The position numbers were made by a program, and so were the translations under genes. DNA of 64,000 nt from Methylococcales bacterium. GTDB taxonomy: Bacteria; Pseudomonadota; Gammaproteobacteria; Methylococcales; Methylomonadaceae. The stretch is from positions 111,555 to 175,554 of the forward strand of contig JAPLRR010000077.1 of assembly GCA_026399075.1 (NCBI GenBank), in the 5' to 3' direction. Shown in pieces: positions 1 through 10,547 of the stretch. Every line of letters starts with the position of its first letter. Position 1 is the first letter of the stretch. The notes under the pieces were generated by a model, which was not told where the DNA came from, did not search any database, and was given only the letters and a program-made list of their open reading frames with translations.

Positions 1-743
1 GCCAGCGCCGTGGCCATGCTGTCACCCAGTTTGTAAAAAAAGATGAAAGCCAGGACTAAGCAGGCTGACTTTACCCCGTTGCGGTTGATAAATTCTTGAA
101 ATGGCTCCACTACGGCAGCCCTGAGGGTTTTCGGCGCACCGGGCTTAAGTGCGGGCTCACTGACCAACAGTGTCATACAAAGGCCTGGCAGCATAAACAA
201 AGCGGTCAATAGAAACACTTGTTGCCAAGGCAAGTGGTCAGCCAAAATCAGTGATAAAGACCCCGGTATCAAGCCCGCTATTTTGTATGCGTTGACATGG
301 ATAGCGTTACCTATCCCCAATTCGGCATCCAGCAATAATTCACGCCGGTAAGCATCCAGCACTATGTCTTGTGAGGCGCTAAAAAATGCCACGACCAAAG
401 CCAAATAGGCAATAAACCATAAGTTTTGGGTAGGATGAAGCAAGCCAAATAATGGTATTGACAGCATTAATGCCATTTGTGAGATGAATAGCCAACCTCG
501 GCGTCGCCCTAGCGGCGGACTATAGCGGTCAAACAGCGGCGACCAAAGGAATTTCCAGGTAAATGGCAGTTGGATCAGGGCAAACAAGCCGATGACTTTT
601 AGATCTACACCCTCAGAACGTAACCAAGCGGGTAGCAGGGCAATGAGGATGTACAATGGCAGACCGGAGCTAAACCCGGTGCAAATGCAAATTAGCATGT
701 GCTTGTTGAGCAGCACTTGCCGGATATGGGGGCTATCGGCCAC
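1..743 (-). CDS. MFS transporter, AmpG-like muropeptide permease (3' end outside window)
   Basis: Reverse-strand reading from GTG at 743: VADSPHIRQVLLNKHMLICICTGFSSGLPLYILIALLPAWLRSEGVDLKVIGLFALIQLPFTWKFLWSPLFDRYSPPLGRRRGW..., characteristic of AmpG; runs off the left edge. Confidence 0.8.
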   Translation of the reverse strand, partial: MADSPHIRQVLLNKHMLICICTGFSSGLPLYILIALLPAWLRSEGVDLKVIGLFALIQLPFTWKFLWSPLFDRYSPPLGRRRGWLFISQMALMLSIPLFGLLHPTQNLWFIAYLALVVAFFSASQDIVLDAYRRELLLDAELGIGNAIHVNAYKIAGLIPGSLSLILADHLPWQQVFLLTALFMLPGLCMTLLVSEPALKPGAPKTLRAAVVEPFQEFINRNGVKSACLVLAFIFFYKLGDSMATAL

Positions 744-841
744 AAAATGTCCCTAACAATTAAGTTCGTTACTATGGATGGGCTATGCAAAAGAACGCAT
801 ATTGCTTTGTTTACTGATTAAAGCCTTGACGTTTCCACTAG

Positions 842-896
842 GCCATAATAAAAAGGCCGTGGGTTAATTGCTAACCCACGGCCTTTTTATTATGGC
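842..896. terminator. Perfect 25-bp inverted repeat (stem-loop), probable bidirectional terminator
   Basis: gccataataaaaaggccgtgggtta / attgc / taacccacggcctttttattatggc. Confidence 0.8.
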
Positions 897-923
897 AACG
901 CCGCACCAGCAGTGCGGCGTTGC
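895..923. terminator. Second perfect 12-bp hairpin directly abutting the first
   Basis: gcaacgccgcac / cagca / gtgcggcgttgc, just downstream of the nhaD stop. Confidence 0.5.
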
Positions 924-929
924 AAGCTA

Positions 930-2288
930 TCAACCGTTGATCAGATAATGGGCAACGATACTGGCTGCGTAACCCGCAGCAATCGCAGGAGTCCATTTCA
1001 AGTGGCTGAAAAAGGTGTATTTATGGTCTGATTGACCCATTAAGGCAACGCCCGCCGCAGAGCCTACTGACAGCAAAGAGCCGCCTACACCCGCAGTCAG
1101 GGTCACTAACAGCCATTGGTATAAGTCCATATCCAAGTTCATGTTCAATACGGCAAACATAACAGGGATGTTATCAACAATCGCAGAAATCACACCCACT
1201 AAAATGTTGGCGGTGGTTGCGCCCAAGCCGTCATACATGGCGCCTGAAAGCAATTCAAGATAACCGATATAGCCTAAACCGCCCACGGCAAACACTACGC
1301 CAAAGAAAAACAATAAGGTGTCCCATTCTGCATGGCGCACTTTGTTGAAAATGTCAAAGCCTTCGTCGCCTTCAACGCAATAGTTTTTCTTTAAGTAGTA
1401 ACCGTAAAGCATTAGCACTGAAAGGCCGGCCATCATGCCCATGAAGGGTGGTAAATGCAGGCCTTGTTTAAAGCTGACCGCAGTGACAATGGTCAATAAA
1501 AATAAGCCGCAAATTTGTAGGGCACCGGGCTTGAGTTGCACCGCTTCCTCAGAAGATGCCTTGGGTTGTTCATCGGGTACGGCAAAGTACATGACTGCCG
1601 CGGGTACGCCATAGTTGACCAATGAAGGGATAAACAGCTTGAAGAAATCGAAGAACTCGGCATAGCCCGCTTGCCAAACCATTAAGGTGGTGATGTCGCC
1701 GAAAGGGCAGAAAGCGCCGCCGGCATTAGCTGCAACCACAAGGTTTACAAAACCGATGCTAATGAATTTTTCATTATCTGCACCGACTGCCAACACTACC
1801 GCACCAACCAATAAGGCTGCTGTCAGGTTGTCCGCGACTGCCGATAAAAAGAATGTGATGATGCCAGTGATCAAAAACAATTTGCGGTAGCCAAATTGCC
1901 GCCTTACCAGCCATGAGCGCAAGGCTTCAAACACATTGCGTTCAGCCATTGAATTGATATAAGTCATGGCGACCAATAAAAATAACATTAGCTCGGCATA
2001 TTCTTTCAAATTGTATTCGAAAGCTTCGTGCAAGGCTTCAACTGAAACCCCTTTTTGTGTGGCTAAAATAGCCGCGTGTGCCCAGATGATGGCGGCAGCA
2101 AGAATAACGGGCTTGGATTTACGCAAATGGGTAAATTCTTCGGCCATTACAAAGCCATAGGCAATGACAAAAATGAGCACGGTAAATATGCCGCGCTCAG
2201 TCCCCGTCATACCTAGGCTTTCAAAGCCACCCGCCATTGCCATTTGCGGCATCAGCAATATTGATAAAAAAATTAATAAAAATCGCAC
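930..2288 (-). CDS. nhaD: Na+/H+ antiporter NhaD type
   Basis: 452-aa multi-TM protein; AEEFTHLRKSKPVILAAAIIW, ADNLTAALLVGAVVLAVG, VDNIPVMFAVL are NhaD/ArsB-superfamily signatures. Confidence 0.9.
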   Translation of the reverse strand: MRFLLIFLSILLMPQMAMAGGFESLGMTGTERGIFTVLIFVIAYGFVMAEEFTHLRKSKPVILAAAIIWAHAAILATQKGVSVEALHEAFEYNLKEYAELMLFLLVAMTYINSMAERNVFEALRSWLVRRQFGYRKLFLITGIITFFLSAVADNLTAALLVGAVVLAVGADNEKFISIGFVNLVVAANAGGAFCPFGDITTLMVWQAGYAEFFDFFKLFIPSLVNYGVPAAVMYFAVPDEQPKASSEEAVQLKPGALQICGLFLLTIVTAVSFKQGLHLPPFMGMMAGLSVLMLYGYYLKKNYCVEGDEGFDIFNKVRHAEWDTLLFFFGVVFAVGGLGYIGYLELLSGAMYDGLGATTANILVGVISAIVDNIPVMFAVLNMNLDMDLYQWLLVTLTAGVGGSLLSVGSAAGVALMGQSDHKYTFFSHLKWTPAIAAGYAASIVAHYLING

Positions 2289-2552
2289 GAAAATATCCCC
2301 CTAAATCTTTTATAGTTATAAAGCACAACAAATTTTAACTGTTAATGTTATCACCAACTCGCAACAATGTCATTTTACAGTAAGCCTCTTTATGGCCAAG
2401 CCATAACTGACGCTTGGTCGGAAAGCGTTAATTTTTTGGCTATAGGGTTTAAGTATGCCCCGAAAATAAGGCCTCCATTCGAATTGTTCCCTATAATGAA
2501 ATGATGAGTTGCTTGGGTGGTTTGTTATACGCTGTAAGCCCTAGTTCGGCGG

Positions 2553-4784
2553 TTACTCAAACTCCAAGCCATCCACCCGTTGAAAGCCTCTAGGCAGCGC
2601 CAAGCCGCGGTTGGCGCGATTACCCGAGTAATGGGCTATGTCTGCGGCTTTGAGGCTTACAAAACGTTTGCCAGATAATATTTTTAAGGCCTTATTTTGT
2701 GGTATTGCCAAGACCGCAACGACATAATCTTTCGTGGATTCCAAGTCGGCCGTGGGTATCTGGATCAGTTTATTGCCTTTGCCACGCGCCAAGGCAGGTA
2801 ATTCAGACACTGGGAAAATTAATAATCGGCCTTGCAAGGTTGCAACGGCCAGTAAATCAGAGTCATCAGAAATCGGCACTGGTTTTAAGGTTTTTGCGCC
2901 TTCGGGTAGGGTGATCAGCAATTTGCCTGCTTTATTTTTACTTAACAGCTCTTTTAATTGCACCCTGAACCCATAGCCAAAATGGCTGGACAATACATAC
3001 CAGTCATCGGCGTTGCCGCTTAGCAAATGGGTAAACAAGGCACCCGCTGGCGGGTTAAGGCGGCCAGTAAGGGGCTCGCCTTGCGTTCTGGCCGATGGTA
3101 AATCGTGGCTGGACGTACTGTAAGCGCGGCCTGTGGAGTCCAAGATATAAACAGGCTGGGTGGAGCGGCCTTTAACGGCATCTAAAAAACCATCCCCAGA
3201 GCGGTAACTTAAACTTTCAACGTCAATATCATGGCCTTTTGCGGCCCGTATCCAGCCTTTTTGGGACAGGATGATGGTGAGCGGTTCATTGCTGATTAAT
3301 GCGGTGGTCTCCAACGCTACAGCAGCGCCCCGTTCGACTATTGGCGAACGGCGCTCGTCGCCAAATTGCTCGGCATCGCGTTCAAGTTCTTTTCTGATCA
3401 AGCGGTTTAATAAGAGTGTTGAACCCAATGTTTTTTCCAGGGCTGCCCGTTCTTTTTCCAAGGCATCTTGTTCGCCCCGGATTTTCATTTCTTCGAGTTT
3501 GGCCAGATGGCGTAGTTTTAATTCGAGTATGGCCTCGGCCTGGATGTCAGTTAAGCCGAAACGCGCCATTAACACCGGTTTGGGATGTTCCTCATTGCGG
3601 ATAATGGCAATGACTTCGTCGATATTCAAATAGGCAATTAGTAAACCGTCCAAGATATGCAGTCGTGCCAACACTTTGTCCAAACGATGTTGCAAACGTC
3701 GGCGTACGGTCTCTGTTCGGAAAGCTAGCCATTCCACCAAGATTTCCCTAAGCCCTTTGACCTGCGGCCTGCCATCCATGCCGATCATGTTCATATTGAC
3801 GCGGTAGCTTTTTTCCAGGTCGGTGGTGGTAAATAAATGCGACATCACCGCATCCACATCAATGCGTTTGGATTTGGGGATGATCAATAAGCGGCAGGGG
3901 TTTTCATGGTCTGATTCATCCCGCAGGTCTTCAATCATCGGCAGTTTTTTGGCTAGCATCAGGGCGGCAATTTGTTCCATCAATTTTGCCCCCGACACTT
4001 GGTGTGGTAGCGCAGTGATGATGATATTGCCGTCTTCTTGCTCATAAATGGCGCGCATTTTTATCGAGCCGCCGCCATTTAGATACATTTTTTGGATGTC
4101 TTCGGGTGCGGTGACAATTTCGGCATTGGTCGGATAATCAGGACCTTTGACGTGCTTAAACAAATCTTCGGCGGTGCTATTTGGTTCATCCAATAACTGT
4201 ATGCAGGCCGCCGCCACTTCCCTAAGGTTATGTGGCGGTATGTCGGTTGCCATGCCCACGGCAATGCCCATCGTGCCATTCAGCAAAATATTCGGTAGCC
4301 GGGCAGGCAATAACACCGGTTCTTTTAAGGTTGCGTCAAAATTGTCTGACCACTCCACCGTGCCTTGCCCCAATTCACTAAGTAAAGTATTGGCATAAGC
4401 GGTCAGGCGCGACTCGGTATAACGCATGGCGGCAAAGGATTTTGGGTCGTCTGGCGAGCCCCAATTTCCTTGCCCATCAACCAAAGGATAACGGTAAGAA
4501 AAATTCTGCGCCATCAACACCATGGCTTCATAGCAGGCGGAATCACCATGCGGGTGATATTTGCCCAAGACATCACCGACGGTGCGTGCAGATTTTTTAT
4601 ATTTGGCCAGGGCCGTCAAGCCCAGTTCGGACATGGCGTAAACAATGCGCCGTTGCACGGGTTTTAAGCCATCGGCGATATGTGGCAAGGCGCGGTCAAG
4701 GATTACATACATGGAATAATCCAAGTAGGCTTTCTCGGCAAACTCCTTTAAGGGGAGTTGTTCAAAATTTTCTGCTAGTCCCAC
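2553..4784 (-). CDS. parC: DNA topoisomerase IV subunit A
   Basis: 743 aa; [42 protein letters not shown], and the Tyr-containing [10 protein letters not shown] motif; shorter C-terminal domain than GyrA. Confidence 0.96.
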   Translation of the reverse strand: MGLAENFEQLPLKEFAEKAYLDYSMYVILDRALPHIADGLKPVQRRIVYAMSELGLTALAKYKKSARTVGDVLGKYHPHGDSACYEAMVLMAQNFSYRYPLVDGQGNWGSPDDPKSFAAMRYTESRLTAYANTLLSELGQGTVEWSDNFDATLKEPVLLPARLPNILLNGTMGIAVGMATDIPPHNLREVAAACIQLLDEPNSTAEDLFKHVKGPDYPTNAEIVTAPEDIQKMYLNGGGSIKMRAIYEQEDGNIIITALPHQVSGAKLMEQIAALMLAKKLPMIEDLRDESDHENPCRLLIIPKSKRIDVDAVMSHLFTTTDLEKSYRVNMNMIGMDGRPQVKGLREILVEWLAFRTETVRRRLQHRLDKVLARLHILDGLLIAYLNIDEVIAIIRNEEHPKPVLMARFGLTDIQAEAILELKLRHLAKLEEMKIRGEQDALEKERAALEKTLGSTLLLNRLIRKELERDAEQFGDERRSPIVERGAAVALETTALISNEPLTIILSQKGWIRAAKGHDIDVESLSYRSGDGFLDAVKGRSTQPVYILDSTGRAYSTSSHDLPSARTQGEPLTGRLNPPAGALFTHLLSGNADDWYVLSSHFGYGFRVQLKELLSKNKAGKLLITLPEGAKTLKPVPISDDSDLLAVATLQGRLLIFPVSELPALARGKGNKLIQIPTADLESTKDYVVAVLAIPQNKALKILSGKRFVSLKAADIAHYSGNRANRGLALPRGFQRVDGLEFE

Positions 4785-5282
4785 TTAAAGCTCATCCTCT
4801 GATAGTTCGATAATTAGTGCACGGTTCTTTTCCAAGCTTTCTTGGCGCATTTTTCTGCGCATTTCTGCTGCGGCATAATGTTTTTTGTCGGCTTCAGTTT
4901 CCAATTGCAAACGGGGTACTTCAACTGATTTGCCATGTTCGTCGATAGCCACCATCGTAAAATAGCACGAGGTGGTATGCCTTTTTTCATTGGTCCTTAA
5001 GTGTTCAGCAATCACTTTAACCCCGACTTCCATGGAAGAGCGCCCCACATGGTTAACTTGGGCGCAAAAAGTCACCAGTTCGCCGACATTTACTTGTTGC
5101 TTGAAAAAAACCTGATCCAGTGCCGCCGTCACCACATAGTTTTTACAATATTTTGCTGCACAGGCATAAGCCACTTGGTCCAGCAGTTTTAACAGGGAGC
5201 CACCATGTACATTCCCGGAAAAATTTGCCATATCAGGGGTCATTAGCACAGTCATTGTTAGGGATTTTTCTTGTTTAGTCAT
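4785..5282 (-). CDS. Acyl-CoA thioesterase, YciA/hotdog family
   Basis: 165 aa; MTPDMANFSGNVHGGSLLKLLDQVAYACA hotdog motif. Confidence 0.9.
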   Translation of the reverse strand: MTKQEKSLTMTVLMTPDMANFSGNVHGGSLLKLLDQVAYACAAKYCKNYVVTAALDQVFFKQQVNVGELVTFCAQVNHVGRSSMEVGVKVIAEHLRTNEKRHTTSCYFTMVAIDEHGKSVEVPRLQLETEADKKHYAAAEMRRKMRQESLEKNRALIIELSEDEL

Positions 5283-5869
5283 TATTTTGTCACGTAAAGG
5301 CCAGTATTGTCATGGTTAGGGAAGAGTTGCCATCTGGCTCAAGTTAGTTGTCGGTTATTTGTCAGTGTTAAATTATAACGTTTATTTGCCTAGCCTTCGT
5401 CATTAACGCTTTTTGGGTGGTACTGGGTAACCAAAAAGGTTAGGAAATCAGCCCAAGGGTTGGCCTATTACGGTTGTTAAGAAGGGATGCGGCAATGCTG
5501 GTTTTTTCCGGGGCTGAATACCTCTGGAGTCGATATTAATGTATTAAAAATACACCTTTAGTTGTTATTGACTTTGACTCATTTCCCCTTAAAAATTGAT
5601 TGACTTGGACTAAAGTGTAAGCGTATTTTAACAGCCTAAAGCAGCGGTTTTTGTTATTAACCATATACTTGGCATGGTAATAATTAATGGGGATGGTTGG
5701 GTGCAACGACGGGCTATACGAATGACAAACGGCCACATCGTCTGGTTTGTTTCCCCAAACCTGGTTTTATTCTTTAACATTATTAGACAGGAGAGCATAA
5801 AAATAGCACACAGTCACAAAGTAGTGGCCGATAATTTTAACAATAGTAATGTTTTGAGGAGTAGACAGC

Positions 5870-5944
5870 ATGAATAATCCAGCATCTGTTATAACACTCG
5901 CGCTTTTAACAGCGGGTCGCGTTTTAAGGGGGACGGGCAAATGA
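5870..5944 (+). CDS. Candidate 24-aa leader peptide MNNPASVITLALLTAGRVLRGTGK, stop overlapping next start
   Basis: ATG at 5870 preceded by 'gaggag'; TGA (5942-5944) overlaps the ATG of the cytochrome gene (ATGA at 5941-5944). Below the ORF-track length cut-off. Confidence 0.4.
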   Translation: MNNPASVITLALLTAGRVLRGTGK

Positions 5945-8496
5945 ACATCATAAAATCAGTTAAAGTGCTTGCCTTGGTGGGGGCAGGTTTTGTCGGGCTT
6001 TTAGGCTACAGCAGCAGTGGCATGGCCTTTTTTAAAGAATCCCCTTGTGGCAAAGGGGCGGGCAATGTTTTGGATGAGGCGATGTGTGTAGGCCGCAGCG
6101 CGGAGAGTATGCCCGGCGCTGACGAAGATTATTTTAAGGATATGGATTATGGTATCACTAAAAATCCTAAGGCCGTTGCCGAAACTTTGGCGCCTTTTGT
6201 TCCGGGCATAAGCCCAGAGGCAGCCGCGAAGGCCGCTGCCATCGGGCGTAACAATTGGATAGTCTGGACTGCTGGTAATGACCGCTTTTGGAATAAGCTA
6301 GGTTATGAAAGCCGTGGCAACTTGGATTTTTTAAAAACCTTGTCCAACCATCCCAGTTTAAAGTTTAGCCGTAGCAATCGTTGGCAGTATTTGGGCTTAG
6401 TCAACGAACCTTGTTTTTCCAAACCCACCAGTGGGCGTGAAGACCGTTATGGTTTGTGGTTAGATGTTCGGTCTAAAGATTGCCCTGCCGATCCGTTTGA
6501 AAATGAAAAGAAATATCCCGGGGTCAAAATTGGCGCACGCGGCAAAAATATCCCTGCAGGTTCATATTATGGTTATGCCACAGGTATCGTTGGGGTGCGT
6601 TTGTTCCCCAATCCTGACTTTGATGAAAAAGCGCAAAAGGCATGGGATCCTAAACGCTATTACACGGATCCCAGCTATTACAATAATAAGGATTTGGTGC
6701 GGCCTTACCGCGTCGGTATGTCCTGTGGATTTTGCCATGTTGGGCCTAACCCCACCAACCCGCCGTTAGATCCCGAAAACCCCAAATGGGAAAACCTTAA
6801 CTCCAACCCCGGTGCGCAATATTTCTGGATTGACCGTATTTTTACGTGGGATGCGGAGCCTAGCAGCTTTCCCTATCAACTGTTTGGCACGTCCCGTCCT
6901 GGGGCATTGGACACCTCATTAGTGTCTACCGATTACATTAACAATCCCCGCACTATGAATGCCGTTTATAGCTTGGCGGCACGCTTGGTAAACGCCAAAA
7001 AGTTTAGTACTGAAAAGTTGGCTGGTGGCGGCTTGGACAACAAGCAGCTGAATGATTATGTGCCTGCTGGAACCCCATTGACCAACTTTTATAAAGCGCC
7101 TGACACCGTTTGGACTCCGCATGTGTTAAAAGACGGTTCGGACTCAGTCGGTGCCTTGGGTGCATTGAACCGTGTGTTTATTAATATTGGCTTGTTTAGT
7201 GAAGAATGGCTGGAGCATTTCCAACCTTTGATTGGCGGTAAGCCGATTACACCGATTAAGGTGAAGGATGGCCGTAAGAACTCCACTTACTGGCAAGCAA
7301 ATGAGGCACAAACCGCGAATTTGGCCTTGTTCTTCTTAGCGACTGCACAACCTGATTATCTGAAAAATGCACCGGATGGCAGCAAACATTTGTCTTCCGA
7401 TGCGGCACAATTGGAAAAAGGCAAAACGGTGTTTGCTGAAACCTGCGCACGTTGCCACTCTAGCAAACTGCCAGAAAAAACCTATAGCTACTTCCCCAAC
7501 AGCTGTGCAGGAAAAGATTATCTGAGCTGCTGGAATAAATATTGGGATTGGACGCAGACGGATGAGTTCAAAAAAGAAATGAAGCAAATCGCGGCTAAAG
7601 ATGATTTTATTAAAGACAACTTTTTGTCCACTGAATTGCGGGTTCCCGTTACGCTGTTAGAAACCAACGCCTGTAGCCCCTTGGCGACCAATGCCATAGG
7701 CGGCAATATTTGGGACAACTATTCGTCACAATCCTACAAAGACTTGCCTTCTGTTGGCAAATTCACCGTGCATCACCCCTTTACCGGCAAACCTTGGGAA
7801 TATGACATGCCGGCAGGCGGACGTGGATATACCCGGCCAGCCTCGTTAATTAGCTTGTGGTCTACTGCACCTTTTTTGCTGAACAACAGCGTTGGTAATT
7901 TTAATTCTAGCCCTTCTGTTGAAGGCCGTTTGCAATCATTTGACAGTTCAATCGAGCAAATGCTCTGGCCTGAAAAACGTAAAGGCAATATCCAGTATCA
8001 AACCAAGTCAGGGAAAATGTTGCCTGGTTGGGTTGATAAAACTACTGCAAGCAGTTATTTGCGCATTCCTTCCGGCTATGTGCCCAAACTGTTGGAAGGA
8101 CTGGTTGGTGTCATTAGCGGCGGCAAGTTTGTGGGTGAGCAAGGCATAGAAATTGGCCCTATCCCTAAAGGTACGCCGATTAACTTTTTAAGCAACATCG
8201 ATTTGGACAGGCGTGATGGCATTATTGACAGGGTCAAACACGATGCGGATTTGTTGAAATTGTTCCTCAAACTCAAAGGGGATCTGATCGCGTTGCCTAA
8301 AAACGCCACGGATGAACAAGCCGGAAAAGTATTTGCCAACTTGGTTGAGCCATTGATTAAGGCCAGCAAATGCCCTGACTATATTGTCAACCGTGGACAT
8401 TATTTTGGTACTGATTATTTCCAAGACACCAAAAAAGAACCTGGCTTAAGTGATGAAGATAAGAAAGCGTTGATCGCGTTCCTAAAAACCCTTTAA
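5941..8496 (+). CDS. Exported c-type cytochrome with two CxxCH heme motifs (851 aa)
   Basis: N-terminal signal-like segment (VKVLALVGAGFVGLLGYSSSGMAFF); heme motifs MSCGFCHVGP and ETCARCHSSK. Confidence 0.8.
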   Translation: MNIIKSVKVLALVGAGFVGLLGYSSSGMAFFKESPCGKGAGNVLDEAMCVGRSAESMPGADEDYFKDMDYGITKNPKAVAETLAPFVPGISPEAAAKAAAIGRNNWIVWTAGNDRFWNKLGYESRGNLDFLKTLSNHPSLKFSRSNRWQYLGLVNEPCFSKPTSGREDRYGLWLDVRSKDCPADPFENEKKYPGVKIGARGKNIPAGSYYGYATGIVGVRLFPNPDFDEKAQKAWDPKRYYTDPSYYNNKDLVRPYRVGMSCGFCHVGPNPTNPPLDPENPKWENLNSNPGAQYFWIDRIFTWDAEPSSFPYQLFGTSRPGALDTSLVSTDYINNPRTMNAVYSLAARLVNAKKFSTEKLAGGGLDNKQLNDYVPAGTPLTNFYKAPDTVWTPHVLKDGSDSVGALGALNRVFINIGLFSEEWLEHFQPLIGGKPITPIKVKDGRKNSTYWQANEAQTANLALFFLATAQPDYLKNAPDGSKHLSSDAAQLEKGKTVFAETCARCHSSKLPEKTYSYFPNSCAGKDYLSCWNKYWDWTQTDEFKKEMKQIAAKDDFIKDNFLSTELRVPVTLLETNACSPLATNAIGGNIWDNYSSQSYKDLPSVGKFTVHHPFTGKPWEYDMPAGGRGYTRPASLISLWSTAPFLLNNSVGNFNSSPSVEGRLQSFDSSIEQMLWPEKRKGNIQYQTKSGKMLPGWVDKTTASSYLRIPSGYVPKLLEGLVGVISGGKFVGEQGIEIGPIPKGTPINFLSNIDLDRRDGIIDRVKHDADLLKLFLKLKGDLIALPKNATDEQAGKVFANLVEPLIKASKCPDYIVNRGHYFGTDYFQDTKKEPGLSDEDKKALIAFLKTL

Positions 8497-8609
8497 GCCG
8501 TTAATGATCGCTGCGTTTTACGCACGATAATTTTTTCTTTTTACGCCTAGGCCGTGTTGCTGCCCATAATGGGTAGTGACGCTACGCCTAGGTATGTTGG
8601 AGGCCAAAA

Positions 8610-10472
8610 ATGACTGAAACGAATTTTGACTATATAGTGGTTGGTTCTGGTGCAGGGGGCGGTACGGTAGCCGCAAGATTGGCAGAAGGTGGGAAAACTG
8701 TCCTCGTCCTTGAGGCGGGCGGTGATCCACGTACCCTCAAAGGCGGCGATTTACCCAATCCTGATGAAAACCGTTTGCCTGATGACTATGATGTGCCCGT
8801 TTTCCACACTTTTTCCACTGAAAACGAGGCGATGAAATGGGATTACTTTGTGCGCCATTACGGCAACCAGGCGACTCAGGAGCAAGACCCCAAATTTACT
8901 AAAGCAGAAAATGGTGTGTTGTATCCACGCGCGGGATGCTTAGGCGGATGTACAGCGCATAATGCCATGATAACGGTGTATCCCCACAATGCGGATTGGG
9001 ACGAGGTGGCGGAGCTGACGGGTGATGATTCTTGGCGTGCCGATAATATGCGTAACTACTTTGAGGGCATGGAAAATTGCCACCATCGTCCTTTTTACCG
9101 CTTATTGGCTATGCTGGGCATTAACCCATCGCGCCATGGCTTTAAAGGCTGGTTCCAAACTGAAGCGGCATTACCCCTGAAGGCCTTGGCCAAAGACGAA
9201 GTTTTGGTTAAGACAATTCTGGAATCCGCGAAACAGGCGATTGATCATTTGCCTAACCTTTTTGAACGCTTGAAATGGTTTTTTGCCGGCGGTTTGGCTG
9301 ACCCGAATGATTGGCCTTTAGTGCAGGAAAACGCCACAGGTTTACGTTACCCACCGCTGGCCACCAAAAATGGTAGGCGCCATAGTACGCGTGAACGCTT
9401 ATTGGATGTGCAAAAGCGGCATCCTGGCAGGTTGACCATAGAGCTGGACGCATTGGTCACTAAAGTTATTTTGGATGATGATAATCGCGCTATTGGTGTG
9501 GAGTATCTAAAAGGCGAAAAGCTCTACCGCGCCCACCAGGACCCGAGTAGGGCGGCTGGTGAGTTGCATAGCGTGTATGGGACAGAAGTGATTCTGGCCG
9601 GTGGTGCTTACAACACGCCCCAATTGCTGATGTTGTCCGGAATTGGCCCTAAGGAAGAGTTGGGAAAACACCGTATTCCCGTAAAGTTGGATTTGCCCGG
9701 CGTAGGTACCAATCTGCAAGACCGTTATGAGGTCGGTGTGGTCAACCGTATGCACCAAGATTGGGAAGTGCTTAAAGATGCCAAATACGCCGCAGGCGAT
9801 CCCCAGTACGAGGAGTGGGAAAATCAGCATCAAGGGGTTTACACCACTAATGGCGCGGTATTGGCGATTATAAAACGGTCTATGGAAGAGCAGCCTTTGC
9901 CAGACTTGTTTTGTTTTGCCGTGTTAGGTAAGTTTAAAGGGTATTTTCCAGGCTATTCAAAGCTGATCAAAGATCATTTGAACTACCTGACCTGGGCGGT
10001 GCTTAAGGCGCATACGATTAACCGCGCAGGCGAAGTCCGGCTGGCTTCCACTGATCCTAGGGATAGGCCGTATATCAATTTTCGTTATTTTGAAGAAGGC
10101 AGTGACACTGAGGGCACCGATCTGGATGCGGTTGTGGCAGGAATCCGGTTTGTACGCAAATTGACCGCCCCGCTAATTACCCAAGGCATCATTGCCGAAG
10201 AGGAGCTGCCAGGCCCATCGGTGCAAAGTGACCGTGAGTTGCAAGATTATGTCAGACATAACGCGTGGGGGCATCATGCCTCTTGTACTTGCCCTATAGG
10301 TCGTGATGACGATCCGATGGCGGTATTGGATAGCAATTTTAAGGTGCGTGGCATAAAAGGGCTGCGGGTTGTGGATGCGTCTGTTTTTCCGCGTATCCCC
10401 GGATTTTTCATTGTGAGTTCCATTTACATGATAGGGGAGAAAGCGGCTGATGTTATCCTCAAAGGCAAGTAG
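8610..10472 (+). CDS. GMC-family FAD-dependent oxidoreductase
   Basis: FDYIVVGSGAGGGTVAARLAEGGKTVLVLEAG Rossmann motif; C-terminal HNAWGHHASCTCPIG...LRVVDASVFPRIPGFFIVSSIYMIGEKAADVI is typical GMC_oxred_C. RBS 'ggagg' upstream. Confidence 0.92.
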   Translation: MTETNFDYIVVGSGAGGGTVAARLAEGGKTVLVLEAGGDPRTLKGGDLPNPDENRLPDDYDVPVFHTFSTENEAMKWDYFVRHYGNQATQEQDPKFTKAENGVLYPRAGCLGGCTAHNAMITVYPHNADWDEVAELTGDDSWRADNMRNYFEGMENCHHRPFYRLLAMLGINPSRHGFKGWFQTEAALPLKALAKDEVLVKTILESAKQAIDHLPNLFERLKWFFAGGLADPNDWPLVQENATGLRYPPLATKNGRRHSTRERLLDVQKRHPGRLTIELDALVTKVILDDDNRAIGVEYLKGEKLYRAHQDPSRAAGELHSVYGTEVILAGGAYNTPQLLMLSGIGPKEELGKHRIPVKLDLPGVGTNLQDRYEVGVVNRMHQDWEVLKDAKYAAGDPQYEEWENQHQGVYTTNGAVLAIIKRSMEEQPLPDLFCFAVLGKFKGYFPGYSKLIKDHLNYLTWAVLKAHTINRAGEVRLASTDPRDRPYINFRYFEEGSDTEGTDLDAVVAGIRFVRKLTAPLITQGIIAEEELPGPSVQSDRELQDYVRHNAWGHHASCTCPIGRDDDPMAVLDSNFKVRGIKGLRVVDASVFPRIPGFFIVSSIYMIGEKAADVILKGK

Positions 10473-10496
10473 GCAGGGGCATTGTTATTAGGCATA

Positions 10497-10525
10497 AAAA
10501 AGGCAGCGTAAAGCTGCCTTTTTTA
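10497..10525. terminator. Bidirectional rho-independent terminator between convergent GMC gene and rplS
   Basis: aaaaaggcagc gtaaa gctgccttttttaa. Confidence 0.85.
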
Positions 10526-10547
10526 ATTTGACCTAAGCAAAAGCCGA

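Noticed and set aside
5536-5877. Two overlapping ORFs (66 aa minus, 67 aa plus) upstream of the cytochrome
   Set aside because: Lie in AT-rich promoter-like intergenic DNA with no conserved features; the shorter 24-aa leader is better supported by its RBS and ATGA overlap.
5941-8496. Assignment of the cytochrome as a rubber oxygenase (RoxA/RoxB-like)
   Set aside because: Two heme motifs and size are suggestive only; no specific motif recognised, so left as c-type cytochrome.
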